A DNA stretch of 64,000 bases from Fibrobacter sp. (GTDB taxonomy: Bacteria; Fibrobacterota; Fibrobacteria; Fibrobacterales; Fibrobacteraceae): positions 59,129-123,128 of the forward strand of contig JAFVGH010000085.1 in assembly GCA_017475045.1 (NCBI GenBank), read 5' to 3'. A model generated the notes under the pieces. It was not told where the DNA came from. It worked only from the letters and a program-made list of their open reading frames with translations, and did no database searches. Both the position numbers and the translations under genes were made by a program. Below are positions 40,914 through 50,079 of this stretch, one piece after another; positions within the stretch are counted from its first letter, which is position 1; every line of letters begins with the position of its first letter.

Positions 40914-42797
40914 CTACTCAGCTTCCCGCATCTTATTGGACAGAGGGTCAATATAGATGGGGCAATTGTACTTGTGGCTCACGCCCAACCGGTTGGAATT
41001 GACGGAAAGATTGAGGGTCTTGTTCTGGGAATCCAGCCAGTAGATGGCATCGGAATCACGCAGGTATGGCCTCGGACCTTCAAAACCTTCCTCGGTGGGA
41101 ACAAGTTCTCCGCCAAGGAACAGCGGAATGTCCAGGCTTTTGTACAAGTCCAGCATCACGAAAGACCTACGTTCGTGAATGTCGTCCAGTTCAAGACGGC
41201 CGTCTATCTTCAGGTGGTCCAGACCATCGATCATTACGATCAGGTCGGAGTTCTGCTTCCGCTCTTCTTTCAAGATGTTCATCATCTCGTTGTTGTCAAA
41301 GGTGGGGTAGTCTTCCCAGATTTCAAGACGGTTGCTGCGGACCAGGTTCATGAGCTTCTTGGTGGCTTCAAGAATCTTACCGTTGATAGCGTCGTCCTCG
41401 TTCTGTTTTCTAACGGTGAGGATAGATTCGCCAGTTTCCATGGCTACCATGCGGTCGAAAATCTGCCGCCTGGGCGTTTCCAGGGCGATGTAGATAATCT
41501 TCAAGATGGGGTTACTGTCTATAAGATCCATGGCCAGGCTTGACAATAGCGAGGTCTTGAGTCCAAAGGGCTTAGACGAAACAAAGAAACAGCCTGATTG
41601 GATACCGTCAATTTCCTTTGTGAGTTTAGGGAAATTTTTCAAGGTGTAGCCCACGCTGGTATCCGGAGGACAGCCCATGGCGGCGTCGTAGTTTTCCTTG
41701 ATGTCTTGTAGCAGCATGGAACGACGATGGGTGTGCACCGTGTCCTCTTCGGTCTTGTCGATAAGGTCGATAAGGTAGTCGGCACCCTTTTCACGAACCA
41801 GCTTGTCTACGGTCTCGTCTTTGGATAACACGATAGACTTGAACCGCATATCCAGTTCTTCGGCCATCTTCAGGTAGCCCTGAATACGGTATTCTTGCTC
41901 CCGCCGGTTATCTTCGCGACGGAGAATCACTGTGGCCGAATCTGCACCGCAGGCCTTGAGTTTGTACAGGTGGCTCAGGGTCAGTTCCTGGTACATGGTG
42001 GAGACCACGCCGGGAATGCCTGCCAGGTCGGCTGTCAAAGCGTCAAAGAAACCTTCTACGATAATGGGGCTGGAGTTTTCGGGCTGGATGTTGAAAGGAA
42101 TATCGCTTGGGCCAGAGGCGAAAGACACATAGGGATGGGGCTTGCCGTCGTCTTCCATGAGGCGACCGTAGACGGAGTGGATGAGGCCCTTGGAGTTGCG
42201 CGCGGGAATAGTTATACGCGGCTCGTGATAGGCTTCCAGGTTGTCCAGGTAGAAACTTACATGGTGGCGTTCAAGGCCAGAGAGCATACAGTAGCTGAAG
42301 AATGGCTCCGGGTCGCCGCTGTAGTAGCCTAGACCGTAAAGCTGGGCTTGGCCGATGCTCCAGCCTTTGGACTGTAGAAATTCTTCGGAAGAGGGGCTTT
42401 TGCAGGCTGCCCAGTGGCAGTACCGGACAAAGCATTCCAGCACCTTGGATTTTTCGCCACCGACTTCCTTGAGCCAAAGGCGATCGTCTTGCTTGGAATC
42501 TTGCTCCTGTTCCAGACCTCCCAGAAATTCCAGGGCTTCAGCCCTTGCGGCAGGTTCTTCCATGCCGTTGAAGCGGCTACGCATCACGAATTCGATCAGG
42601 TCTCCTTCGCTTCCGCACTGGAGGCAACGGTAACGCCAGTAACCCAGGGCGTCATAGAAGAACAGGGACGTCTCTTCGGGAGCATGGAAAGGACAGCAGG
42701 CGATAAGGTTTCGTCCCCATCGGCTGAGGGGGATTCCCAGTTGTCTTGGATGGGTCTTAATACGAGCTATACCTGCGTGTTCCTGATCGATAAGCAT
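40914..42797 (-). CDS. DnaG/DnaB-like primase-helicase fusion with altered active sites
   Basis: A 627-residue chromosomal protein. Residues 34-61 (CCPFH...CLQC) are a CHC2-type zinc finger; 190-240 (EPRITIPARNSKGLIHSVYG) match the DnaG core; 244-340 are TOPRIM-like with IIVEGFFDAL, but the metal-binding D-x-D strand is replaced by ILRREDN. From about 385 there is a DnaB/Twinkle-like RecA fold: SSKPFGLKTS (407-416) stands where Walker A should be but lacks the exact GK[ST], and LIVMID (519-524) fits Walker B. Gene order resembles phage T7 gp4, yet neighbours are ruvC and glycosyltransferases. Catalysis as a primase looks lost; a helicase or recombination role is possible. Confidence 0.78.
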   Translation of the reverse strand: MLIDQEHAGIARIKTHPRQLGIPLSRWGRNLIACCPFHAPEETSLFFYDALGYWRYRCLQCGSEGDLIEFVMRSRFNGMEEPAARAEALEFLGGLEQEQDSKQDDRLWLKEVGGEKSKVLECFVRYCHWAACKSPSSEEFLQSKGWSIGQAQLYGLGYYSGDPEPFFSYCMLSGLERHHVSFYLDNLEAYHEPRITIPARNSKGLIHSVYGRLMEDDGKPHPYVSFASGPSDIPFNIQPENSSPIIVEGFFDALTADLAGIPGVVSTMYQELTLSHLYKLKACGADSATVILRREDNRREQEYRIQGYLKMAEELDMRFKSIVLSKDETVDKLVREKGADYLIDLIDKTEEDTVHTHRRSMLLQDIKENYDAAMGCPPDTSVGYTLKNFPKLTKEIDGIQSGCFFVSSKPFGLKTSLLSSLAMDLIDSNPILKIIYIALETPRRQIFDRMVAMETGESILTVRKQNEDDAINGKILEATKKLMNLVRSNRLEIWEDYPTFDNNEMMNILKEERKQNSDLIVMIDGLDHLKIDGRLELDDIHERRSFVMLDLYKSLDIPLFLGGELVPTEEGFEGPRPYLRDSDAIYWLDSQNKTLNLSVNSNRLGVSHKYNCPIYIDPLSNKMREAE

Positions 42798-42876
42798 AGG
42801 GAGCCTCCATATAGGAATCTAAAAAAAAATAGCCGGAAAAGAACACTTTTTTGGACTTTTTATCTACTTTTTGACT

Positions 42877-43443
42877 ATGGTTATTCTCGGTATAGATCCG
42901 GGCTCGATTACGACAGGATATGCCTTTCTGGGTAAGACCCCGAAGGGCTTTTCGGTGCTGGAATATGGTACGATTCACTCGCCGGCGTCTAAGTCATTGG
43001 AGGACCGACTGTTACAGATTGTCACCAAACTAGAGGCCCTATTGGACCAGTACCGGCCAGATGCTCTTGCTATGGAAGGCGTGTTCTTTGCAAAGAATGC
43101 GAAAAGCGCCTTGGTGCTTGGGCATATCCGTGGTGCGGTTCTGGTAGCCTGTCGTAAGCGGGGAATGACCTTTAGTGAGTATCCGCCCAAGGTGGTCAAG
43201 CAGTCCGTTACAGGAGATGGCGCCGCTTCCAAGGAACAGGTGGCTCATATGGTCTTTGCCCAGCTCGGGATAGAGGCCGGAGACCTCCCTCTAGATGCGT
43301 CGGATGCCCTGGCTATTGCCTGGACCCACGGGAATCCGCCTCCTTTGACGGCTGCCCTCAAGAAGCGTGTGCCGTCCCATAAAAAGAAGGCCTCTGTCCA
43401 GCAGTGGAAGGATTTGATAAAGAAGATGGGGGTGGAGGTTTAA
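42877..43443 (+). CDS. ruvC: Holliday junction resolvase RuvC
   Basis: A 188-residue resolvase. The acidic active-site residues appear in LGIDPGSITTGYAF (D), MEGVFFAKNAKSALVLG (E), and LDASDALAIAWTH (D, D). The KVVKQSVTGDGAASKEQV segment is the junction-binding region. ATG 42877 was preferred to a TTG two codons upstream. It is longer than usual at the C-terminus by a Lys-rich tail. The stop overlaps the next ATG (TAATG). ruvAB are not in the window. Confidence 0.95.
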   Translation: MVILGIDPGSITTGYAFLGKTPKGFSVLEYGTIHSPASKSLEDRLLQIVTKLEALLDQYRPDALAMEGVFFAKNAKSALVLGHIRGAVLVACRKRGMTFSEYPPKVVKQSVTGDGAASKEQVAHMVFAQLGIEAGDLPLDASDALAIAWTHGNPPPLTAALKKRVPSHKKKASVQQWKDLIKKMGVEV

Positions 43444-44123
43444 TGGAACGAGTTGCCGAAGACTTGTTGCCCTACGGCCTAGGAACGCCGAACCTTGTAG
43501 AGGCGGTGCCTGGCTACTTTGTTGATGCCGAGATTCTGCCTTTTTTGAACAAACTAAAAAACGAAGCGGCGAAGAACGGCTTTGAACTTCGCGTAGAATC
43601 GGCTTACCGCTCTTTTGAACGGCAGCTTTCCATTTGGAACCGCAAAGCCTGTGGCGAACTCCCGCTGCTTTCGGCAGAGGGCGTGCCGATGGAACTCCCC
43701 CAAGACGAAGAAGAACTGATGTACGCTATCTTGACCTGGTCCGCGTTACCGGGGGCGAGCCGCCATCATTTAGGCACGGACCTAGACGTGGTAGACGGCA
43801 AGGCTTGTCCCGAAGGCTACGAGGTGCAACTCACGGCCGAAGAGTGTTCAGGCATGTTCGCTAAGTTCCACAAGTTCTTGGACGAACGTTTCGCGGCCGG
43901 CAATGCCTTTGGCTTTGACCGTGTATTCATTCCCGGCCGCGGAAAGATTAGGCCCGAAGGCTGGCACATCGCGCACCTGCCCACCTCCCGCAAACGTCTT
44001 GAAAAATTTTCCCTAGATACCTTGCGGAAAATCTACGAAAGCTCGGACATGGCTTGCAAGAAGGTTGTCCTTGCCAGGCTCCCGCAACTGGCGGCGGAAT
44101 ACATCTATCCGTACTTTATCTGA
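43443..44123 (+). CDS. M15 family D-alanyl-D-alanine carboxypeptidase
   Basis: A 226-residue LAS-type zinc peptidase. ESAYRSFERQLSIWN contains the family Arg; ASRHHLGTDLDVVD supplies zinc His and Asp; GWHIAHL supplies the third ligand. This VanY-like pattern indicates cleavage of the D-Ala from murein stem peptides. There is no signal peptide, so it may act on cytoplasmic recycled peptides, which fits the mpaA gene immediately downstream. Confidence 0.85.
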   Translation: MERVAEDLLPYGLGTPNLVEAVPGYFVDAEILPFLNKLKNEAAKNGFELRVESAYRSFERQLSIWNRKACGELPLLSAEGVPMELPQDEEELMYAILTWSALPGASRHHLGTDLDVVDGKACPEGYEVQLTAEECSGMFAKFHKFLDERFAAGNAFGFDRVFIPGRGKIRPEGWHIAHLPTSRKRLEKFSLDTLRKIYESSDMACKKVVLARLPQLAAEYIYPYFI

Positions 44124-44155
44124 TGTGTAGTGTGGAATGTGAAGTGAGTAATATC

Positions 44156-44845
44156 ATGCTTCTTGGTTCTATCAGATTGAAATACACCCCTTACGGCACC
44201 AGCGTTCTTGGTGCGCCTCTGCTGTATTTCCCCTGCAAAGGGAAATGCCGCTTGTTGGTGATGGCAAGCATTCACGGCGAAGAGCCGGAGACCACATTCC
44301 TGCTGAGCCGAGCCCTGCGAGCCTTTGACGACAACCTGGAATCTACGGCTTTTGTGCTGTGCGCCAATCCCGATGGGGTGGCTCTTGGAACTCGCGGGAA
44401 TGCAAACGGTGTAGACCTGAATCGGAATTTTCCGACAGAGAACTGGAGCGCTGATCCGGTGCTGTCCCGCTCTATTCTAGAAGCGGAACGGGATATGGAA
44501 CTTTCTACGGGATCTGCTCCCGCTAGTGAACCCGAGGTCAACGCTATAATAAAGCTAATAGAACAACTCCGCCCTCAGGCGGTGGTGGCGTTTCATAGCC
44601 CTATTGGCTGTATCGATGCTCCTCAGGAGACTGCGCTAGTCAAGGAGCTCCAGGCGGTGTTCAATGTTCCCTACGTCAAGGATATCGGATATAAAACACC
44701 AGGTAGTTTCGGTACCTGGTGCAAAGAACAAAACCTTGAATGTGTTACGGTGGAACTTCCGCGTCTTGCTCCCGAAATTCTGTACGAACGCTACGGGAAG
44801 GGCTTGACCGAGTTTCTAGAACTCAGTCACCTTTCGAAGCCTTAG
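44156..44845 (+). CDS. mpaA: Murein peptide amidase A (M14 family)
   Basis: A 229-residue zinc carboxypeptidase that removes Dap from gamma-D-Glu-Dap during murein recycling. It aligns well with E. coli MpaA: YGTSVLGAPLLYFP, MASIHGEEPETT (zinc His and Glu), VDLNRNFPTENW (substrate Arg), VAFHSPIGCI (zinc His), GYKTPGSFGTWC and VTVELPR (catalytic Glu). I chose ATG 44156; an ATG at 44123 overlapping the previous stop would add 11 residues with no homology. The 3' end overlaps pssA by 23 nt. Confidence 0.9.
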   Translation: MLLGSIRLKYTPYGTSVLGAPLLYFPCKGKCRLLVMASIHGEEPETTFLLSRALRAFDDNLESTAFVLCANPDGVALGTRGNANGVDLNRNFPTENWSADPVLSRSILEAERDMELSTGSAPASEPEVNAIIKLIEQLRPQAVVAFHSPIGCIDAPQETALVKELQAVFNVPYVKDIGYKTPGSFGTWCKEQNLECVTVELPRLAPEILYERYGKGLTEFLELSHLSKP

Positions 44846-45623
44846 CTTCTTCGATAATCTTGCTGCGGTTGATAAGGCCCACGCTAAAGCCAATGACCAG
44901 GTAGCAGCCGCCGAGAACTAGCAGGTACTCCAAAACGTAGGGAGCTTTTTCGGAAATGAACATGAATCCGGCGATATAGGTGAGAACGATCAGCACGCCC
45001 TGGAAAATGTTGAAGGCCTTGTTCTTGCGGGGCTGGAGCTTGGGCAAAAACAGGGGGCTTACCATCAAGATGCCGGTGGCAAGCATTACGATGACCGGAA
45101 CGAAAACCAATGCAGAGTTGGGGTCGGCAAAGACACCCTTGGACTTCAGGAACACAATCAGGGTGGCGTTGATGGCGCCTGCAAAGGTGGACGGAAGTCC
45201 GGAAAAATGATGATGGTAGGTGTCAGAGTCGCAGGCGTTGTACTTGGCCAGGCGCATGGCGGCGCAAAGCACGTAGATAGAGAAAGTCACCACCAACAGG
45301 GCGGCGTTCTGTTCAAAGAATTGGGGGGCGCAGGTCTTGTAGGCGAAGAACACGCAGAACGCGGGAGCGAGCCCGAAAGCGATAAGGTCTGCAAGGCTGT
45401 CGAACTGGGCACCGAACTCGGAACTGGCGTTCACGAGGCGGGCGGCAAATCCGTCTAGCTTGTCCAGAAGCATACTGAGCATTACAAAGTAGGCTCCCAT
45501 GCGGAGCGTGTCTGTAGAGGTAAAGGAGTCGAAGGCTCCCGTGACCCAACAGATGGCGAAAACGCCCAACAAAAAGTTCATGCTAGTAAAGGCATTCGGC
45601 AAGATAAAGCGAGACTTTCCCAC
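44823..45623 (-). CDS. pssA: CDP-diacylglycerol-serine O-phosphatidyltransferase
   Basis: A CDP-alcohol phosphotransferase making phosphatidylserine, precursor of phosphatidylethanolamine. The catalytic motif DKLDGFAARLVNASSEFG followed by AQFDSLAD matches D-x2-D-G-x2-A-R-x8-G-x3-D-x3-D. Several membrane helices follow (LLVVTFSIYVLCAAMRLA, ALVFVPVIVMLATGILMV). I chose GTG 45623, six nt after GAGGAG, over a TTG two codons upstream that abuts the site. Confidence 0.92.
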   Translation of the reverse strand: MGKSRFILPNAFTSMNFLLGVFAICWVTGAFDSFTSTDTLRMGAYFVMLSMLLDKLDGFAARLVNASSEFGAQFDSLADLIAFGLAPAFCVFFAYKTCAPQFFEQNAALLVVTFSIYVLCAAMRLAKYNACDSDTYHHHFSGLPSTFAGAINATLIVFLKSKGVFADPNSALVFVPVIVMLATGILMVSPLFLPKLQPRKNKAFNIFQGVLIVLTYIAGFMFISEKAPYVLEYLLVLGGCYLVIGFSVGLINRSKIIEEAKASKGD

Positions 45624-45668
45624 GATCAACTCCTCAAAAAATGGTTGTCCAAATCTAAATAAAACTGA

Positions 45669-47438
45669 TTATTTGACGGCCTGGATTTCCCACAGAGCCT
45701 TCACTCCTGCTGCAACAATCAGGTGTTGGGGCGGGGCGTAGGGATTCTCTTCGGTGGGGAAATTGGTCCAGTGCTTGGTGGAGAACTGGTAGTACTGGGT
45801 GGGGCGGTACATGACCGGCAGTACTGGTATGGTCTCCATAAAGATCTTGTTCAGATCCCGATAGGCCGTAATCAATTCTGCTTCGTCGCGGATGGTGGGG
45901 ATCTTGTCCAGCAACTTGTTGGCGTCGTCGTTGTTGAAACGGCCCTGGTTGGAGAAGGCATCCTCGCCTACAGGTTTGGCTCCGATGGGTCCCATAATCT
46001 GGGAGAACCGGGTCCAGGGGGTGGCGGCGGAGAGCTCGGCGGTCTGGGTCTTCATGGCGAGGTCGAAGGTCCCCAGTCGCAGGTCCTTGTCCCAGACTCC
46101 GTAGTCTACGAAATATTCCTCGGCGGGAATGCCGATTTCTTGGAATGTTCCGGCGATGACCTTGATGGCGTCTTCCCAGTCGGTCCAGCCTTGGGGGCAT
46201 TCCAACTTGATGGTGCGGACGGGCTTGCCATCGGGGGCCAGGAGGGCACCGTTAGCATTCCAGGAATAGCCCGCCTCTTTCAGGATGTTGCGGGCCTTGT
46301 CCAGATCAAACTCGTAGCCGAACTTCTCGGCATCTTCCTTATTGAAGAACTTGCTTTCGATGCCGAAGGGCAGGATAAATCCGGACTGCATGGCCGGAGT
46401 GTAGTTGGAAATGGCGCGAGCCTTGACTTTCTCGAAGTTGATACTGTGGGCGAGAGCTCGGCGGAAGGCGACATCGCTAAAGGGCTTGGACTGATGGGCG
46501 ATGAGGAGCGTTGTGATGGACCCAGGCTGGTGGTAGGGCTCGTTACGGCTCCAGGCACGGATGCTGTCCTTGGCCTTGTCCCAGATACGGGGGAGGAATA
46601 TGGAGGACACGTCCAGGTTACCCTTGACCATGGCGCTATTGAAGTGGTTGTTGCCGTTGTAGAGGGAGTGGATAATGAACCTGGGAGCGGGCTTTTGTCC
46701 GTTGTGCTTTATGTTACCCCAGTAGTTTTCGTTCCTCTCCAGGACGATTTTGTCCGGGGAGAAAGTCTTTAAGTCATACGGCCCGGAAACCAGGGGCTTG
46801 GTGTCGTTCTTGAACGCCGTGACCTTTGAAAAATCGTAATCCTTGCCGTTCTTGGCTCCTTCGATAATGGGTTGGAACACAGATTTTGGCAAAATAGAGG
46901 TCTCGGCGATGGCATTCAAGAGGATAAGCGGGTTGGGGTTGCTTTTCTTGAAAGCAAAAGTAATGTTGTTGTCTTTGTCGGCAGAGATGCTTTCGATATA
47001 GCTCCAGTTGCCGTGACGGGGCGTTGGCAATATGGAGTCAATAAAGAAGGTGTAAAGAACGTCATCTGTGGTGACCGGCTGGCCGTTGTTCCATTTGGCG
47101 TTTTTGTCCAGGTGAACGACAATGGCGTTGTCGGTTTGCTTGAAACTGTCGGCCAACATGGGCTCCAGCTCACCATTGAGCTGGTTGTAGGTCATCAGGG
47201 TCTCGTACATAAGGCGGACATTGCCGTCAATGGGGAAGTTGGGGTCGTAATCCAGGGGATTGAACGTGGCCGGGGGTGCCCAGTCAAAACCGCCGATATA
47301 GAGGGTTTCGGTTCTGGGGTACTCCTGTTGGTCCAGGGCAACATCCGTCTTTTCTTCGGTTTTGCAACCGGAGAAAGAGAGCAACGTACCAGCGAGAGCG
47401 ATGACGCCAAAAACTTCAAAACGGTTCAAAATTTTCAT
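45669..47438 (-). CDS. Family 5 extracellular solute-binding lipoprotein
   Basis: A 589-residue SBP_bac_5 protein for an ABC importer of peptides or oligosaccharides. The lipobox LSFSGC places the lipidated Cys at 25. Characteristic segments are FNPLDYDPNFPIDGNVRLMY, ADSFKQTDNAIVVHLDKNAK, WNNGQPVTTDDVLYTF and SDVAFRRALAHSINFEKVKA. No permease or ATPase genes are adjacent, so the transporter is encoded elsewhere. Substrate cannot be read; cellulose degraders often use this family for cello-oligosaccharides. Confidence 0.88.
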   Translation of the reverse strand: MKILNRFEVFGVIALAGTLLSFSGCKTEEKTDVALDQQEYPRTETLYIGGFDWAPPATFNPLDYDPNFPIDGNVRLMYETLMTYNQLNGELEPMLADSFKQTDNAIVVHLDKNAKWNNGQPVTTDDVLYTFFIDSILPTPRHGNWSYIESISADKDNNITFAFKKSNPNPLILLNAIAETSILPKSVFQPIIEGAKNGKDYDFSKVTAFKNDTKPLVSGPYDLKTFSPDKIVLERNENYWGNIKHNGQKPAPRFIIHSLYNGNNHFNSAMVKGNLDVSSIFLPRIWDKAKDSIRAWSRNEPYHQPGSITTLLIAHQSKPFSDVAFRRALAHSINFEKVKARAISNYTPAMQSGFILPFGIESKFFNKEDAEKFGYEFDLDKARNILKEAGYSWNANGALLAPDGKPVRTIKLECPQGWTDWEDAIKVIAGTFQEIGIPAEEYFVDYGVWDKDLRLGTFDLAMKTQTAELSAATPWTRFSQIMGPIGAKPVGEDAFSNQGRFNNDDANKLLDKIPTIRDEAELITAYRDLNKIFMETIPVLPVMYRPTQYYQFSTKHWTNFPTEENPYAPPQHLIVAAGVKALWEIQAVK

Positions 47439-47553
47439 CCTTCAAAAATCCTGATGAGATATATTAAAAATGTAATGAATTTTTTTGAGGAAAACCACCG
47501 ATTTTTCCACGAAAACCATACAAAATGGACTATTTTCAGAGAAAAATTACCCT

Positions 47554-50079
47554 TTACAGGGAAAAACCATATAGGAGCCGTTTAGAGGAGGCGCTAAAGA
47601 GGGTCTTGTTCAGAATGAAGGGTGTTCCGGCCCCTCCTGGGGTGCTGAAACGCTGGGCTATTTTTCCGTCGGAAAGGGATATGGCGACGACTTCATTACC
47701 CTGGTCTAGCCAGGCAAAGCCGTCTTCTACGAAAGGTTTTGAAAAGATGGAGTTCTTTCCCTGGAATTTCCATAGGGGGGTGCCCGAGATGGAGTACAGG
47801 AGCAGGCTTTGGTTGGCAAGTCCCACTAACACACAGTTTGTTCCCTTGTAGGGGAATGCCTGTAGCGATGCGATTGGAGATTCCATCAAGATCTGCAGAG
47901 GTTCTTTGCCGGGTGTTCTTGCATCGTAGATGAGAAGTCTGTTGTTGTTGGTGGCAAAAGCCATGGCGGAATCAGCGCGAGTCATTTGCGAGATTCCCGC
48001 CTGGATTCGCCCGGCTTCTTGCTTGATTTGGCCGGAACCTTCCCATAGGTGGGTGATGTTCCCTTCTAGGCTTGCGGTGATGATTTGAGCCTCATCTTTT
48101 GCAAAAAGGAAAGGCAGGTCGAAAATCTTCCTTGACCAGGCCAATCTTCCATCGGGCCTTGTGAGCTTCATCAGAAAGCCGTTCCAGGTGGAAATATAGA
48201 TGGCTTCATTTTCCAAGGTGATGTTGAATGCTTTTCCGGGGAGCTGGATGGTGGTCTTTTTGCCATCCTTACTCAATTCGTAGATGTTTAGACTGAATCC
48301 AGAAGCTAAAGCAAGGGACTTCTCGTCGCTGCTGATAACGGGGCTGTTATCCATCTTGGATAAAGTCCTTGTCCAGCGCAGTTCGCCGTTTTCGGCATTG
48401 ATACAGATTAAGCGGTTTGCGGCCGGGTCTACGGTGAAGAGGTTCTTTTTGCTCCCGAAAAATTGCGGATATCTGGTCTTGGGCGAAATGTTCAAAAGGC
48501 TTACGAATTTTGCCCCGATGGCCTTGCTGTAACGGTTAAGGATTAGTGGTGTAACCTGGGGATTGCTGACGGAAAGCCGAACAGCCTCGGACCAAGCCTT
48601 TTGCCTATCCTGTTCCTTGCCTTGGGTGTTTTCTAGTTGCAAAGCCTTGAAAAGCCAGGCTTCGGCATTGCCGGGCTCTAGTTTCAGCAGGGAATCCAGC
48701 ACTGACGTAAGCTTGTCCCATTGGGAAGTTTCTGCGAGGACTGCGGCTTGTTGCGAAAGCAGGTTCGAAACTAGAGGCGTTTTTCCGTAATAATTAGGAG
48801 CGATCCCTTGCAGGTTCTGCCCGTCAAAACTCAGGTAGGTGTTCCCGTCGGTAAGGATTGGAGCCATGGTAATGGGCGTGGCAAAGTTGAAATTCCAAAG
48901 GGGGTGAAGCAGGGTGTCCACTACAATTAAAGCCCCTTCGCTAGTAAACAGGCCAAGGGTCCCCTTTGCAAGGGGGTGGATCCGGTCTGCATCGCTTCGT
49001 ACCATCGCAATGGGGGCGCCCGTAGTAACATTTACAAGAGAAATACGTCCGGAGGCTTCGAGTACGGTCAGGTTTCTTTCAAAGGGGACGATGCTTTCTA
49101 CAGTGTTGAACGCCGCTTTCCAACGGGGCTCGGTACTTTCGGAAATGTTGTAACAGAATAAGTTCCCTCCCGAATAGAAGACGATGGCTTCTTTTATGGA
49201 GGTGACTTTTTGAATGGCGTCGTATTGGCTAATTGTGAAAGATTCAGAAAGATTTTCTTCGGACAGAAAGTGGAGTGCGTTGTCTGGACAGTTCAAGACA
49301 AAGTGTCCCGTAGGGGCATAATAGGTTTCAAGCAGACATTCGTTGTACTTGTCGCTGGTTTGCTCTTGTTCGCCCTTCTTGTTAATCAGGATGATGGAAT
49401 AGTCTCCTTGAACAAGGACCTTGTTTTCGCTGATAATGATGTCTTTGGGATTTCGTAGAGCAAATGATTTTGCCCTGCGAATATTGTTAAACGGCTTAAA
49501 ACGGATACTGTCCTTTTCAGACAAATAGTACCATATCCCGGTGTTGTCGATATCAAGAATTTCTGGGTTGTCGGTAAGGTGAGTGGGAATCTTGATGAGG
49601 GAGTCGTTTACAATTTTGTAGATGCTGCCGTCCTGTAGATGGAAATAGGCGGGAGACCCTTCAAAAACCTTGCGTAGAGGGGCTTTTAGCCGCAAGGATT
49701 TCTTTTGGATGGTTTCTGGACTGTTTTCAGTTGCTGCGATTCTTTCGGCAATCCAGTATGCCTTGCTTGTTGATGACGTTTTCTGGAGGCTTTGCTTGTA
49801 GTAGAGACTTGCCGATTGTCTGTTTCCGGCCAGTTCTTGAATTTTTCCGAGGTAAAAACTGGCTTGTTCTTTGTCTTCGCTGTCGCCTTCACTGATGACG
49901 TTTTCCAGGATGCCTATGGCCTTTTTGTATTCGCCCTTCATTTCAAAACGGTATAGGGCGTCTTGGATGGAAGACTCCATTTTTTCGGCAAACGCAAAAG
50001 ACAATAAACCGCATAACCACACAAGCATCATCGCCGTGCACATTGCGGATAGTCCTATGTCTACTCTACGTTGCTTCAT
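47554..50079 (-). CDS. Exported TPR/beta-propeller protein in a two-component operon
   Basis: An 841-residue protein with a signal peptide ending AFAE. Residues 40-110 contain TPR-like helices (ALYRFEMKGEYKKAIGILEN, QASFYLGKIQELAGNRQSAS), 430-500 another TPR-like segment (SLLKLEPGNAEAWLFKALQL), and the remainder PQQ-like propeller strands (LICINAENGELRWTRTL, GRLAWSRKIFDLPFLFAKDE, GTPLWKFQGKN). It is likely periplasmic. Its ATG overlaps the response-regulator stop by 1 nt (TGATG), so expression is coupled. I infer a sensing or scaffold function; no enzymatic motif is visible. Confidence 0.75.
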   Translation of the reverse strand: MKQRRVDIGLSAMCTAMMLVWLCGLLSFAFAEKMESSIQDALYRFEMKGEYKKAIGILENVISEGDSEDKEQASFYLGKIQELAGNRQSASLYYKQSLQKTSSTSKAYWIAERIAATENSPETIQKKSLRLKAPLRKVFEGSPAYFHLQDGSIYKIVNDSLIKIPTHLTDNPEILDIDNTGIWYYLSEKDSIRFKPFNNIRRAKSFALRNPKDIIISENKVLVQGDYSIILINKKGEQEQTSDKYNECLLETYYAPTGHFVLNCPDNALHFLSEENLSESFTISQYDAIQKVTSIKEAIVFYSGGNLFCYNISESTEPRWKAAFNTVESIVPFERNLTVLEASGRISLVNVTTGAPIAMVRSDADRIHPLAKGTLGLFTSEGALIVVDTLLHPLWNFNFATPITMAPILTDGNTYLSFDGQNLQGIAPNYYGKTPLVSNLLSQQAAVLAETSQWDKLTSVLDSLLKLEPGNAEAWLFKALQLENTQGKEQDRQKAWSEAVRLSVSNPQVTPLILNRYSKAIGAKFVSLLNISPKTRYPQFFGSKKNLFTVDPAANRLICINAENGELRWTRTLSKMDNSPVISSDEKSLALASGFSLNIYELSKDGKKTTIQLPGKAFNITLENEAIYISTWNGFLMKLTRPDGRLAWSRKIFDLPFLFAKDEAQIITASLEGNITHLWEGSGQIKQEAGRIQAGISQMTRADSAMAFATNNNRLLIYDARTPGKEPLQILMESPIASLQAFPYKGTNCVLVGLANQSLLLYSISGTPLWKFQGKNSIFSKPFVEDGFAWLDQGNEVVAISLSDGKIAQRFSTPGGAGTPFILNKTLFSASSKRLLYGFSL

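Noticed and set aside
40914..42797. Prophage replication gene
   Set aside because: No phage structural, lysis or integrase genes surround it; neighbours are glycosyltransferase, Dabb and ruvC. Kept as a chromosomal gene of phage-like ancestry.
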